From RBG-16-57-9 sp964462185 (GTDB lineage: Archaea > Thermoproteota > Bathyarchaeia > TCS64): a stretch of 64,000 nt of DNA. Positions 1-9,570 of this stretch are shown here, piece after piece (the stretch's first letter is position 1; each line of letters begins with the position of its first letter). Position numbers and translations under genes: made by a program. Under the pieces are notes generated by a model, which was not told the origin of the DNA, ran no database searches, and worked only from the letters and a program-made list of their open reading frames with translations. The DNA lies in the NCBI GenBank assembly GCA_964462185.1, contig CAYWWV010000001.1, forward strand, positions 62,001-126,000, in the 5' to 3' direction.

Positions 1-2
1 TA

Positions 3-929
3 GCCTGTGACCTCCACCCAGGCTACATGACATCACGTCTAGCCAGGGAGATATCACAGAAACAAGACATACCAGTTTTGGAAATACAGCACCACTTCGC
101 ACACATAGCCTCCGTGAAAGCCGAACACCATATCGAGGGAGAAGCCATTGGAATAGCCTTAGATGGCGCAGGATTTGGAGTAGACGGGAATATTTGGGGC
201 GGAGAATTCCTTTTAACCTCTTCTACTGGCTTTAAAAGAATAGGGAGGCTAGAAAATCTTCCCTTTCCAGGGGGAGACCGCAACACTTACTTCCCCTACA
301 GAATGCTAATACTTGCGCTTTCAAAGACTTTAACCGAACAAGAACTACGTGACGTCACAAAAAATCACACATCAACAGCCTTGGAATATGGGGAAACCGA
401 GCTGGAGACACTGCTAAACAGCCTCAGTAAAGGAAACTATAAACAAACCTCCAGCCTCGGAAGGGTTCTTGACTCCATAGCAGCGCTTACAGGAGCTTGT
501 TACCGGAGGACTTATGAAGGGGAGCCAGCCATCAAGCTGGAAGCCTTAGCTGAACAAGGCAAAGAATTTAAAACCAGTTTCAAACCCCAAATACGAAAAA
601 CCAACGGCCTATACGAGTTAAAAACCTCAGAAATACTATATTTCTTACTGGAACAGATAAAAACTCAGAAAAAACAAAATATAGCCCATATGGGCCAGAA
701 AATCCTGGTTGATGGTTTGGTGGAACTAGCTATAACACTGGCCAATGAAACAGGCATAAACACATTCGCCTTATCTGGGGGAGTGTTTGTGAACGATTAT
801 ATCACCAGCAAAGTCTCAAACAGCTTACAGAGCCGAGGATATAAGACCTATAGAAATCAACTAGTTCCACCGGGCGATGGGGGAACAGCGTTAGGACAGG
901 CCTTTATCGCGTTAAACTCTGTGACGTAG
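3..929 (+). CDS. hypF: Carbamoyltransferase HypF, C-terminal part (5' end outside window)
   Basis: HypF makes the cyanide ligand precursor of [NiFe] hydrogenases by transferring a carbamoyl group to HypE. The reading frame is open to the window edge and reads through the motif DLHPGY before the first Met, so the ATG at 27 is internal. What is visible is the Kae1/TsaD-like O-carbamoyltransferase domain: the HHFAH metal-binding motif, ALDGAGFG with a following WGGE, LSGGVFVND, and the C-terminal PPGDGGTALGQ. The N-terminal acylphosphatase, zinc-finger and YrdC domains must lie upstream of the window. No hydrogenase gene is visible here, but the gene implies that the organism matures one. Family assignment is firm; only completeness is unknown. 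Confidence 0.93.
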   Translation, partial: ACDLHPGYMTSRLAREISQKQDIPVLEIQHHFAHIASVKAEHHIEGEAIGIALDGAGFGVDGNIWGGEFLLTSSTGFKRIGRLENLPFPGGDRNTYFPYRMLILALSKTLTEQELRDVTKNHTSTALEYGETELETLLNSLSKGNYKQTSSLGRVLDSIAALTGACYRRTYEGEPAIKLEALAEQGKEFKTSFKPQIRKTNGLYELKTSEILYFLLEQIKTQKKQNIAHMGQKILVDGLVELAITLANETGINTFALSGGVFVNDYITSKVSNSLQSRGYKTYRNQLVPPGDGGTALGQAFIALNSVT

Positions 930-936
930 CGTGATA

Positions 937-1374
937 TCACAGGGTTTTAATGCTGGTCGGCTTTGAAAGCTCATTTATTACAGCAATCAACTCAGTCTCA
1001 AGGCCTTGGACCTCAGCATCACTCAAATCTTGTAGCTGCCTTAGCTGTTCTCCCAGTTGGTCGAATGCGTCAAAGACCTCGTCTTGAATGATGCCCACGT
1101 ATCTGAGTAAAAGAATGGTCATAAAACTCTTCACCAGGTTCCTCCTAGCCTGGGACAGAGTCCTGCTAAAAGAGGCTCTGCTTACATATGTGTTTCTTAT
1201 TTTCGCTTTTTCACTAGTTGTGGCTTGATTTTCGGTTAAAACGCGAAATGATTCATCAATTAAAATTGTTTCAAATTGTGTTTCTGTTAAAAAGCTGTTT
1301 TTTAGCAACGTTTGAGCTATTTCGTCTTTTAGGTAGTAATCGACGAATTCACGCACTCTAATCTGGGGTTCCAT
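937..1374 (-). CDS. Hypothetical protein, about 145 aa, helical
   Basis: I do not recognise this protein. The start chosen is the ATG at 1374 (MEPQIRVREF); the frame extends 34 codons further upstream, but that part reads like non-coding sequence. The predicted protein is soluble, mostly helical and fairly rich in Glu, Gln and Leu, with a C-terminal leucine/glutamine-rich stretch that could form a coiled coil. It converges with hypF with only a few bases between the stop codons. Local composition is more AT-rich than most of the window. No catalytic motif or helix-turn-helix can be pointed to with confidence. Confidence 0.6.
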   Translation of the reverse strand: MEPQIRVREFVDYYLKDEIAQTLLKNSFLTETQFETILIDESFRVLTENQATTSEKAKIRNTYVSRASFSRTLSQARRNLVKSFMTILLLRYVGIIQDEVFDAFDQLGEQLRQLQDLSDAEVQGLETELIAVINELSKPTSIKTL

Positions 1375-1527
1375 ATTAGAGGCTCCGCGTTGAACAATAA
1401 AAGTGTAACCAAAGTTGTATACCGCTTGTGGTTCTTCCAATAATTGGAATAAACAAGTAAAATTTATAGAAACCAATAAAAAGCCACCTAAAACACTTGA
1501 AAAATTAACAGATAGAGGAAAGAAAGG

Positions 1528-1539
1528 GGTTTTAAAACC
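1528..1539 (+). promoter_or_regulatory. Palindromic TATA-like element of nadE
   Basis: A perfect 12-bp palindrome, GGTTTTAAAACC, ends 18 bases before the nadE ATG. It contains the AT-rich core expected of an archaeal TATA box, and its spacing would give a leaderless or nearly leaderless transcript. Its symmetry could also serve a regulator. Seen directly; the function is inferred. Confidence 0.5.
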
Positions 1540-1557
1540 ACTACTAGAATCTAACCC

Positions 1558-2352
1558 ATGTTCACATTAAAAGACCTAGACCTTGACTACAAAGAGGTGG
1601 AAAACCGCATCACCTCACAGCTACGCTCCTACGTCGAAAAATCGGGATTAAAAGGAGGGGTGGTAGCTGTTAGCGGGGGGGTGGACTCCTCAGTAACCCT
1701 GAGCTTGTCCGTTAAGGCGCTGGGTCCAAGCCGAGTTACAGCGCTAACCATGCCTGAGAAGGATGTGACCCCAGAACGTGATATCAGGGATGTGATATCA
1801 CTGTGTGAGGGGCTTGGGGTTACGTGTAACCTGGTGGATATCACGGATGTGTTTCATGTGATGCAGGGATCAATTGGTTTAAAGGGGGACAGGGTTGCCC
1901 TGGGAAACCTTAAGGCCCGGATTAGGATGGTTGTGTCCTATTTCTATGCTAACACCGAGTCTAAACTGGTCATAGGAACCTCCAATAAAACAGAGTTGTT
2001 GACGGGTTTCTTCACCAAGTTTGGGGACGGGGCCTGCGATGTTGCCCCCCTGGGGGACCTGTACAAGTACAATGTAAGGCAGTTGGGGAGGCACCTGGGT
2101 CTACCGCCGAAGCTTGTAGAGAAGACGCCGAGCCCGGGTTTTTATAAGGGCCAGACGGATGAGGGGGAGCTGGGCTGCTCCTACGACCATATCGACTTGA
2201 TGTTGTATTCCTGGGAGAGGGGGTACACCGCGGGGGAGATAGCTGAAGGCCTTGGGCTTGACCCCGGTCTGGTACGCAGAATACTGCGAAGGGTGGAGGA
2301 AAACGAACATAAGAGGCGGCTCCCCTATATTGTGAAAGTAAGTAAAAGGTAG
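1558..2352 (+). CDS. nadE: NH3-dependent NAD+ synthetase
   Basis: This enzyme performs the last step of NAD synthesis, amidating nicotinic acid adenine dinucleotide with ATP and ammonia. The PP-loop ATP-pyrophosphatase motif SGGVDSS lies at residues 39-45. The substrate-binding stretch GTSNKTELLTGF and the downstream TKFGDGACDVAPLGDLYK are typical of the family. At 264 aa it is a stand-alone synthetase without the N-terminal glutaminase domain, so it should use free ammonia. Its stop codon is 12 nt from the likely elf1 start, and the two genes are followed directly by the GGGP synthase gene, suggesting one transcript. Confidence 0.96.
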   Translation: MFTLKDLDLDYKEVENRITSQLRSYVEKSGLKGGVVAVSGGVDSSVTLSLSVKALGPSRVTALTMPEKDVTPERDIRDVISLCEGLGVTCNLVDITDVFHVMQGSIGLKGDRVALGNLKARIRMVVSYFYANTESKLVIGTSNKTELLTGFFTKFGDGACDVAPLGDLYKYNVRQLGRHLGLPPKLVEKTPSPGFYKGQTDEGELGCSYDHIDLMLYSWERGYTAGEIAEGLGLDPGLVRRILRRVEENEHKRRLPYIVKVSKR

Positions 2353-2364
2353 GTGGGATGCTGG

Positions 2365-2613
2365 ATGGGGCGTAAAAGACAGAAAGTAGTCAAGGTAATC
2401 AGGAAAAAGCTCCCGGAGCAGTACCTCTGCCCTGAGTGTGGAAAGGACACTATTTCAATAGCCCTCCACAAGGACGAGGGTTATGGGAGGATCATTTGCA
2501 CCAACTGCAACCTTAAAAGCCAGTTTCCCATACCCGCCTCAGCGGACCCCGTCGACGCCTACTGCATTTTCGTAGACCGGTATTACGGCGCCCAGGAGAT
2601 CAGAGCCCCATGA
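2365..2613 (+). CDS. Elf1-like zinc-ribbon transcription elongation factor
   Basis: A small protein of 82 aa with a basic N-terminus (MGRKRQK) followed by a four-cysteine zinc ribbon, CPEC near residue 24 and CTNC near residue 46. This layout matches the archaeal/eukaryotic Elf1 family, which travels with RNA polymerase. The ATG at 2365 is preferred because Elf1 proteins begin MGRKR/MGKRK; an upstream in-frame GTG at 2353 abuts the nadE stop and would add MGCW. The gene overlaps the next by ATGA, indicating translational coupling. Elf1 occurs in TACK and Asgard archaea, which bears on the taxonomic placement. Confidence 0.85.
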   Translation: MGRKRQKVVKVIRKKLPEQYLCPECGKDTISIALHKDEGYGRIICTNCNLKSQFPIPASADPVDAYCIFVDRYYGAQEIRAP

Positions 2614-3356
2614 GGGGCCCCGTGGAGAAATACCTCCTCCAAGAGATAGAGGACAAAGGGTGCATCCACCTAGCCCTAGTCGACCCTGAGAAGACAGCCC
2701 CCTTGGAGTGCGCACGAATGGCTCAAAGCGCTGTGGAGGGGGGGTCCTCGGCGGTGATGGTTGGAGGGTCTACACTGGGGTCACAGATCCAGCTGGAAAC
2801 AGCGATTTCCGAGATCAAAAAGAGGGTTAAAGTCCCCATTATCCTCTTCCCCAACGGCCCCATGGGGGTCACGGCCAAGGCAGACGCCGTCTGGTTCATG
2901 TCCCTCCTCAACAGCGACAACCCCTATTACTTCATAGAGGCCCAGATGTTGGCCGCGCCCTACATTAAAAGAGCAGGCCTAGAGGCCATCCCCATGGGAT
3001 ACATAATAGCGGGGGAGGGGTGTGTTGCCGGCTACGTGGGCCATGCCAGGCCCATCAGCTTCAAACACCCCCAGCTAGCTGTGGGATATGGCCTGGCAGC
3101 GGAGGCCCTTGGGATGAGGTTCCTCTATCTGGAGGCGGGAAGCGGAGCCCCTCAACCCATCCCCCCCGAGATGGTTAGGATGGTTTCTAAGAGCATAGGC
3201 ATCCCTCTAATCGTGGGCGGTGGGATAAGAACCCCGGAGGCCGCTAGGGAGGCCAGTGAGGCAGGGGCTAGCATTATTGTTACAGGCACATTGGTGGAGG
3301 ACGGGGGCGAGGTTAGAAGCCGTGTGGCCGAGATAGTGGCCGCAGCAAAGCGTTGA
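2610..3356 (+). CDS. Geranylgeranylglyceryl phosphate synthase (GGGPS)
   Basis: Catalyses the first committed step of archaeal ether lipid synthesis, joining geranylgeranyl diphosphate to sn-glycerol-1-phosphate. It is a TIM-barrel protein of 248 aa. Diagnostic stretches are LALVDPEK near the N-terminus, VGGST, FPNGP, YLEAGSGAP near residue 175 and the phosphate-binding IVGGGIRTPEAA followed by IVTGTLVE near the C-terminus. The start overlaps the elf1 stop as ATGA. The spacing and shared strand place it in the nadE-elf1-ggps operon. Confidence 0.95.
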   Translation: MRGPVEKYLLQEIEDKGCIHLALVDPEKTAPLECARMAQSAVEGGSSAVMVGGSTLGSQIQLETAISEIKKRVKVPIILFPNGPMGVTAKADAVWFMSLLNSDNPYYFIEAQMLAAPYIKRAGLEAIPMGYIIAGEGCVAGYVGHARPISFKHPQLAVGYGLAAEALGMRFLYLEAGSGAPQPIPPEMVRMVSKSIGIPLIVGGGIRTPEAAREASEAGASIIVTGTLVEDGGEVRSRVAEIVAAAKR

Positions 3357-3437
3357 ATGGCCGTCCAACAGTGTTTAAAGCAGTAGGAGCTTATACAATC
3401 CCAATAACCCTGGGTGTGTACATTGCTCCGTGTTAAG

Positions 3438-6400
3438 ATGCCTCCCCACTACGTTGACTACTTCCAAGAGCTGGAGGATAAACTCAACCAGCTTTACCAA
3501 GTAGCCACGGAGGCCAGGGCCAAAGGGTTGGACCCCGCAACGGTGGTGGAGGTGGCCATCACCTCGGACATAGCGGAGAGGATTGAGAAGCTCATCGGCC
3601 CCCAGGGCATCACTGAGCGAATGAGGGAGCTTGAGAGCCTGGACCGGAGGGAGATGAGCTTCAAGATAGCGCGGGAGATAGTCCTGGGCAGGTTCGGCGT
3701 GATGGAGAGGGAGAAGGCCGCCGACCAAGCGGTTAGAACCGCTTTGGCTATCTTAACCGAGGGGGTGACCATAGCCCCCATCGAGGGGATACCCGAGATT
3801 AAGATCAAGTCAAACCCAGATGGGAGCCAGTATCTGGCCCTATACTTTGCAGGGCCTATCAGGCCAGCGGGGGGAACCGCCCAAGCTCTCACCTTGGTGG
3901 TCGCCGATGTGGTTCGAAAAGCCTTGAACCTGGACAGGTGGAAGCCAAGCAAGGAGGCTGTGAACCGATTCATCGAGGAGGTGCGGCTCTACGAGCAGAG
4001 GGTTAGGAGGTTCCAATACCATGTCTCAGACGAGGACCTGGAGTTTGCCCTGGAAAACCTGCCCGTGGAGCCCACAGGGGTCTCCACAGACCCCTTCGAG
4101 GTCTCAAACTACCGGGATGTGCCTGGTATCGAGACTAACCGTCTGCGGGGGGGTGCTCTAATTGTGGTGGTGGATGGCGTTGTGGGTCGCTCCCGAAAGC
4201 TCTGCGGGATCTGCGAGAAGGTGGGGGTGGAGGGCTGGGAATGGTTAAACAGGTTGGACCACAGCTCGGGTGGGGAGGATGATAACCATTCATCCCACGC
4301 CCAGTTCATGGATGAGATCATCGTGGGGCGCCCTGTTTTCAGTTTCCCAGGGGCCGAGGGGGGGTTCAGGCTTAGATATGGGAGGGCTCGAAACACTGGG
4401 CTGGCTGCCTGCGGGATACACCCGGCCACCATGGTGGTTTTAAACCAGTTTATGAACACCGGTCTTCAGCTCAGGGTGGAGCTCCCGGGGAAATCCGCGG
4501 CCGTCTGCCCCGTGGATAGCCTGGAACCCCCCGTGGTTAGACTCAAGGACGGCTCGGTGGTGAGGGTTGAGACCACGGAGCAGGCATGGGATTTGGCCGA
4601 CCAGGTTGACAAGATTTTATTCAACGGCGACATATTGTTCAATGCTGGAGACTTTATTCAGTTTAACCATCCCCTTTTGCCAAGCGGGTATGATGAGCAC
4701 CAGTGGGTTCTGGACTTGGGGGAGAGGCTGGAAACACTGGGCCTTAAAACCGTGGTCGAGCTAACGGGGATAACAANNNNNNNNNNNNNNNNNNNNNNNN
4801 NNNNNNNNNNNNNNNNNNNNNNNNNNNNNNNNNNNNNNNNNNNNNNNNNNNNNNNNNNNNNNNNNNNNNNNNNNNNGAGAGGCTGGAAACACTGGGCCTT
4901 AAAACCGTGGTCGAGCTAACGGGGATAACAAAAGAAAGATTGCTGGAGCTTGCAGAGGACCCCACCAAGACCCCGGCCCCCCTGGAGGCCCTGAACCTCA
5001 CCAAGTCTGACACCCCCCTCCACCCCAGATACACCTACCACTGGCACGTGTTGGAGCCCCAGGCCCTTTGGGAGCTGAGAGAAGCCCTGGCAGAGCAATG
5101 GGCCGCCTGGGAGAACGGGGTAAAACTAACCCCAAACCAAAAACACGCACTGGAAGAAATACTGGTCCCCCACCAGGTGAAAGAAGGAAAGGTCTACTTC
5201 AAAGAGGCAGCCCCCATACTAGAGCGATGCCTAGCCCTCCGACAGGCCTACGCAAAGCCCTTTGAGGGTAACACCCTTGAGATCGTGAACCAGCTGGCTG
5301 GGTTCACTATTCGCCGCAAGGCGGTTACATATGTGGGGGCCAGGATGGGGAGGCCTGAGAAGGCCAAGGAGAGGCGTATGAGCCCCTATGTTCACTGTCT
5401 CTACCCAGTGGGCGAGGGGGGTGGGCCCCAGAGGGATATAACCAAGCCCAAACGGAGGGAAAGGGTCTCCGTCGAGATGGCCAACTACTACTGCCCCCGC
5501 TGTGGGAAGAGGCTTCATTCAATCTTCTGCCCGGAGTGCCAGGTGCGCGCAGAGGTCCAGCGTGTATGCCCTCGATGCGGGGCCAGGACCCTGGAGGATT
5601 CCTGTCCAAGCTGCAACACCTCGACCAAGCCCTACTCCTCAGTTGAGCTGGATTTGAGGGAGGAGCTGGAAAAAGCCAGGAGCTATGTTGGGGGCCAGAT
5701 ACCAAAGCGAATAAAATGCGTTAAGAGGCTTATGAACGCCGAGAGGGCCCCCGAACACCTTGGGAAGGGGATTCTCAGGGCCAAGTACGACTTAAGCGTG
5801 TTTAAAGACGGGACTTTGAGGTTTGACTTGACCGACATCCCACTCACCCACTTCACCCCCAGGGAGGTGGGAACCCCTGTGGAGAGGCTTAGGGAGTTGG
5901 GATATAGATTTGATGTGGAGGGGAAGCCCCTTGAAAGCGAGGACCAGATGCTGGAACTCATGGTTCAGGACATAGTCATCCCCGAGTTCTGCGGGGACTA
6001 CCTGGTGAAGGTCTCCAAGTTCCTCGATGACGAACTCCAACAGTTCTACAAGATGGAACCAGTATACTCAAAGACCCATAGGGATGAGCTGGTGGGTGAG
6101 ATCGTGTTGGGGTTGGCGCCCCACACGAGCGCAGCCATCGTGGGGAGGATAATTGGGTGGACCAAGGTGAGGAACTGCTATGCCCACCCCTACTGGCACG
6201 CAGCCAAGAGGAGGAACTGCGACGGCGACGAGGACGCGATAATGCTGGCCCTGGACCCCCTACTGAACTTCAGCAAACACTTCCTACCAGAGCAAAGCGG
6301 GGGCCTCATGGACGCACCCCTATTCGTGATACCTAACCTCAACCCCACCGAGGTAGACAAGGAAAGCCACAACGTGGATGTGATGTACAGGTACCCCCGA

Positions 6401-7000
6401 GAGTTCTACGAGATGAGCCTGAAGGGGGCCAAGCCCAGCGAGTTCAGCATTATCATTGATACCCTTGGAGACAGGCTGGGGGAGCCAGCCCAATACGCGG
6501 GTTTCGGCTACACCCACCCATGCAGCGACATCAACCAAGGAAGCCACAAAGGGGCCTACACCACCCTGACGACAATGCTCGAGAAACTGGAGAGCCAACT
6601 AGACCTCACCAGAAAGCTCAACTGCGTGGACGGAAAGGTGGTGAGCCTCAAGATCCTTAACAGCCACTTCATGAAGGACATTGTGGGTAACTTGAGGGCC
6701 TTCACCAGGCAGACCTTCAGGTGTAGTAAGTGCAACAAGAAGTATAGGCGGCCACCCTTGGTGGGGGTTTGCACGAGGTGTGGGGGGCCCCTCCTCCAGA
6801 CGGTGTACAAGGCGGGTATTGAGAAGTATGTGGATGCTGCTAGGAGTTTGATCGAGCAATACCAGTTGGGCCAGTATTACGTGGACCGCGTAGACTTGGT
6901 GGAGAAAGAGATCCTCTCCCTATTCCAAGGGGAGGAGGAGGAACCCCAGCCCCAGGAGCAGTTCCACCTCACTGACTTCCTGAAACCCCGGAAAGAGTGA
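3438..7000 (+). CDS. polC: DNA polymerase II (PolD) large subunit DP2, interrupted by an artificial N run
   Basis: DP2 is the catalytic subunit of the archaeal replicative polymerase PolD. The start used is the ATG at 3438 (MPPHYVDYF). A 100-N run at 4777-4876 is flanked by two copies of the same 55 bases (4722-4776 and 4877-4931). Both copies are in the same codon phase, so collapsing them restores one uninterrupted frame of about 1135 aa, a normal DP2 length. Visible features in the joined protein are a cysteine-rich zinc cluster near residue 630 (CPRCG, CPEC, CPRCG, CPSC), the catalytic motif NCDGDED near residue 874, and a C-terminal CSKC/CTRCG zinc ribbon near residue 1042. There is no intein. 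The DP1 small subunit is not in the window. Confidence 0.95.
4777..4876. other. Assembly gap of 100 N, artefactual (55-nt flanks identical)
   Basis: The 55 bases before the gap (4722-4776) are repeated exactly after it (4877-4931). This is what results when two contigs that overlap by a k-mer length are scaffolded with a fixed N spacer instead of being merged. Removing 155 nt restores the DP2 frame. The repeat is not biological. Confidence 0.95.
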
Positions 7001-7049
7001 CTATAAGACTTAATTAGGGGGCGGGGATTATCCCTTTCGAGTGGAGGAG

Positions 7050-7226
7050 ATGAGTAAGAAGAAGAGGCAGCAGGGCCTAGGTATGCCCCAGAGCAGCGCT
7101 GGTCTTATGAGGTTTTTCCAAGATGAGACCAACGGGGTGAAGATTCCGCCCGAGGTTGTATTAGGGCTATCAGTCTTGCTCGTCGCCACGGTTGTCTTGG
7201 CTAGGATGTTGTTTCCTATAATCTAG
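7050..7226 (+). CDS. secG: Preprotein translocase subunit Sec61-beta (SecG-type)
   Basis: A tiny tail-anchored subunit of the SecYE-beta translocon. The 58-aa protein has a basic N-terminus (MSKKKRQQ), the conserved SSAGLMRFF stretch, the IPPEVVLGLS motif before the membrane, and one C-terminal transmembrane segment ending ARMLFPII. The start could be GTG 7041 or ATG 7050; the ATG gives the usual MSKKK beginning. It sits between DP2 and alba on the same strand. Confidence 0.9.
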   Translation: MSKKKRQQGLGMPQSSAGLMRFFQDETNGVKIPPEVVLGLSVLLVATVVLARMLFPII

Positions 7227-7241
7227 TTAGAAGGATCTTGC

Positions 7242-7538
7242 ATGGGGGGTGCTGCTTTGGAGGAATCCGCCATTAAAACAGTGGTAGTAGGGTTGAAGCC
7301 TCTCATGAACTACGTTGTTGCCTGCCTAACCCTTTTCAACGAGGGGGAGGAGACCATCCTCATTCGGGCCCGAGGAAAACACATCTCCAAGGCGGTGGAG
7401 GCGGTCACCCTCCTGAGGAATACTTTTGTGCCCAAGTTGAGGGTTGTGAAGGCCATGACCAAGACGGATAAGCTCACTCGTAGAGATGGTAAGCCTGCCC
7501 TCGTCTCGGTTCTAGAGATCCAGGTTTCCAAGGAATAG
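7242..7538 (+). CDS. albA: DNA/RNA-binding protein Alba
   Basis: Alba is a dimeric archaeal chromatin protein that also binds RNA. The family is recognisable from VVVGLKPLMNYVVACL, the RARGKHISKAVEAV segment carrying the Lys equivalent to the acetylation-regulated position, and the R-NTFVPKL beta strand. Length (98 aa) is normal. The start is an ATG 15 nt after the sec61-beta stop, suggesting co-transcription. A strong hairpin follows the gene. Confidence 0.93.
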   Translation: MGGAALEESAIKTVVVGLKPLMNYVVACLTLFNEGEETILIRARGKHISKAVEAVTLLRNTFVPKLRVVKAMTKTDKLTRRDGKPALVSVLEIQVSKE

Positions 7539-7575
7539 TATTCTTTGGAATGGGTTTGCCCCAGTATCCCACTTT

Positions 7576-7604
7576 AATCTAAGGGGTGAAACCCCCTTTA
7601 GATT
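7576..7604 (+). terminator. Hairpin downstream of alba
   Basis: The arms AATCTAAGGGG and CCCCTTTAGATT pair over 11 bp, with one extra T in the right arm and a short GTGAAAC-like loop. It lies about 40 nt after the alba stop in a non-coding stretch. A role in transcript termination or mRNA end protection is likely but not provable here. The rest of the non-coding stretch up to the gap (7605-7710) shows nothing clear. Confidence 0.5.
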
Positions 7605-7765
7605 GACTTTCAACTCCCTCTTGTTAGGATTAGTCGTTGAGACTGAAGATCGATTTCTCGTAAGGGGGTTTAACAAGGTCTTCACGCACCTGGAAGAGAC
7701 AGCCCCTCGAACTCAAGGGGTTTCCACTATCATCCGGGTGAAAGCACCGCTACTCACCTGGATGA

Positions 7766-7865
7766 NNNNNNNNNNNNNNNNNNNNNNNNNNNNNNNNNNN
7801 NNNNNNNNNNNNNNNNNNNNNNNNNNNNNNNNNNNNNNNNNNNNNNNNNNNNNNNNNNNNNNNNN
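7766..7865. other. Assembly gap of 100 N, artefactual (55-nt flanks identical)
   Basis: Bases 7711-7765 recur exactly at 7866-7920, as at the DP2 gap, so this gap also joins contigs that already overlap. The duplicated block holds the 3' end of the RPA gene, so its stop codon appears twice (7713-7715 and 7868-7870). True intergenic distance between alba and RPA is about 155 nt shorter than shown. Confidence 0.93.
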
Positions 7866-7867
7866 AC

Positions 7868-9376
7868 TCAAGGGGTTTCCACTATCATCCGGGTGAAAGC
7901 ACCGCTACTCACCTGGATGACGCCGTCGAAGGGCTCTCTTACGTTGACGTATTCCAGCCTTACTACTGCGCCCGCTGAAAGGTCCATGGCCTCATCCCCC
8001 AACTCCCTCCAGAGGCTAACCCTGGCCTCCCCCGTCCCATCGTCTATTCGGAAACTCGTCACCGAGGCCGGGCCCCTCGAGGTCTCCACCTCCCTCCTCA
8101 CAGGGTCGTCTAAAAGCTGGCCACGTATGGTAACGTTCCTCATCCCCTCCCTCAGGTCAATTATCTCGGTGATCCGCCTCTCCACCTCGGGGACCTCCAT
8201 CTCCAGGTCCTCGGGCTCGATGTGGAATCTCCCATCCCTGCCCAGGCTCAGCTCCACCGATCCCAAGCCATCCCTGGTGTACCCGTTCTCCACGACCACA
8301 GTCATGCCCTCCCTCAACTGGCCGACCAAATCGGCGTCCTCGTCCCAAAGACTAACCCTCACCACCCCCGTCTCGTCCTCGAGAAGGATGTTAGCCACCC
8401 TTCCAGTGGAGCCATCCCCCCGGGTAAACTCCCTCACCTCCCCAATATTGGCCACCAGGCCAACCACGTTCACCCTGCCCCGGCGCCTCTCCAGGTCCCC
8501 AATCTTCGTCCAATAGGGTAGGGGCTCCACAGGCTTTACACCCCTATCCACCACCAATATCTGGGTGGCCCACCCCACATGGGCCTCCAACACACCCCTG
8601 TTGTTAAGCCGGACATTACACTGGACAACCCTGATCCGCGTGCCCCTCTCCAACTGGCCGAAGCGGTCCACATTGTCGTCCCAAAGAACCAGGTTTATCC
8701 GCCCTCCTCCCTCCTCCAAGACCAGCCTGGAAACCTTCCCCTCGCTGCCATCGCTCCGGACAAAGGAGGAGGGAGGATAAGAATCCACCACCACTCCCTC
8801 AAGGTTGGTGGGACCCTCCGAGTAGACCTCCCCGGGGGACTTGAAGAAGGCGCCTACGTCAGGCAACTCGATGGTGGAAGCCTCAAGGGGCTCCAACACC
8901 AGGTTTCCCCGCCCACCCACGTTAACCTCCACACTTCCACGCCTCTCCCGCGTATAGCCGTGGACCACCCGCACCACCTTCCCAGGCCCCAGCTGAGCCG
9001 CCTCCACATGGTCGGCCTTCTCATCCCAGAAAACAACCACCACCGAACCCGAGGAATCCCCCATCAACACCCTCAGAACCTTGCCCTTCCTACCGTCCCC
9101 CCTCTCGAATACTCTGCCTGGGAACACGTGGATGACCCTAGCCGTGAAGCTGACATCGCTGAGCCCAGGAGTCAAATCCGCGATCCTAAGCCTAGCTCTC
9201 ACCCGCTCATCTCTTCCCTGAACCCCCAGCTTGCTGGCCACTAGGTGGGCCGCCGCCTCCTCGGTTAAAAGCCCAGCAGCCCTAGTGCGTTCCTCCTGGA
9301 TCATCTCGTAGACTGCTTCCTCGGTCAAATCCGGCTTTAGGGATAGAATCTTTTTCACGATCTCCTGGGTTGCCAT
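7868..9376 (-). CDS. Replication protein A-like single-stranded DNA-binding protein, multiple OB folds
   Basis: This 502-aa protein binds ssDNA in replication and repair. After a helical N-terminal region it shows four repeated OB-fold units. Each carries the pattern RGDGxxGKV/GRV followed by LxDxxGxVxVxLWDExAD (for example near residues 95-120, 210-235 and 315-345), and a fifth, more divergent unit closes the protein. There is no C-terminal zinc finger, unlike some euryarchaeal RPAs. It is transcribed toward alba and shares its neighbourhood with DP2, fitting a replication locus. The start ATG lies just downstream of an AT-rich stretch near 9400. Confidence 0.92.
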   Translation of the reverse strand: MATQEIVKKILSLKPDLTEEAVYEMIQEERTRAAGLLTEEAAAHLVASKLGVQGRDERVRARLRIADLTPGLSDVSFTARVIHVFPGRVFERGDGRKGKVLRVLMGDSSGSVVVVFWDEKADHVEAAQLGPGKVVRVVHGYTRERRGSVEVNVGGRGNLVLEPLEASTIELPDVGAFFKSPGEVYSEGPTNLEGVVVDSYPPSSFVRSDGSEGKVSRLVLEEGGGRINLVLWDDNVDRFGQLERGTRIRVVQCNVRLNNRGVLEAHVGWATQILVVDRGVKPVEPLPYWTKIGDLERRRGRVNVVGLVANIGEVREFTRGDGSTGRVANILLEDETGVVRVSLWDEDADLVGQLREGMTVVVENGYTRDGLGSVELSLGRDGRFHIEPEDLEMEVPEVERRITEIIDLREGMRNVTIRGQLLDDPVRREVETSRGPASVTSFRIDDGTGEARVSLWRELGDEAMDLSAGAVVRLEYVNVREPFDGVIQVSSGAFTRMIVETP

Positions 9377-9423
9377 AGGGTTTCAAAAGACTCTCCCCAG
9401 CGAGGGGATATAAGAGTAGGGGC

Positions 9424-9543
9424 TCACCCCTCACCTTTGCTATACGTGTAGAGGTAGTAGAAGGCGAGGGCGGTGGCCGTGAACAGGAGGAGGAGGATGG
9501 AGGTCTTGGTGAACTCGAAGAGTATTCTAAGGGTCACAACCAT
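9424..9543 (-). CDS. Small single-pass membrane protein, 39 aa
   Basis: An ATG at 9543 opens a 39-codon frame that ends in TGA at 9424. The product begins MVVTLRILFEFTK, continues with one clear transmembrane segment rich in Leu, Ala and Phe, and ends with a Tyr-rich YYLYTYSKGEG tail. It fills the gap between RPA and the SWIM protein on the same strand. Function is unknown. Support is the hydrophobic segment, the fitting position and absence of other features. It could be a chance frame, as the protein is short. Confidence 0.5.
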   Translation of the reverse strand: MVVTLRILFEFTKTSILLLLFTATALAFYYLYTYSKGEG

Positions 9544-9570
9544 ACTCTCCGCCTGGCAATACTATATGGT

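Noticed and set aside
7600..7720. CRISPR-like repeat near the alba terminator (GATTGACTTTCAACTCCC)
   Set aside because: There is only one copy and no spacer spacing; the hairpin beside it explains the structure.
8579..9244. Long proline- and histidine-rich frames opposite RPA and other G+C-rich genes
   Set aside because: They are antisense shadows; RPA in the other strand has clear OB-fold repeats.
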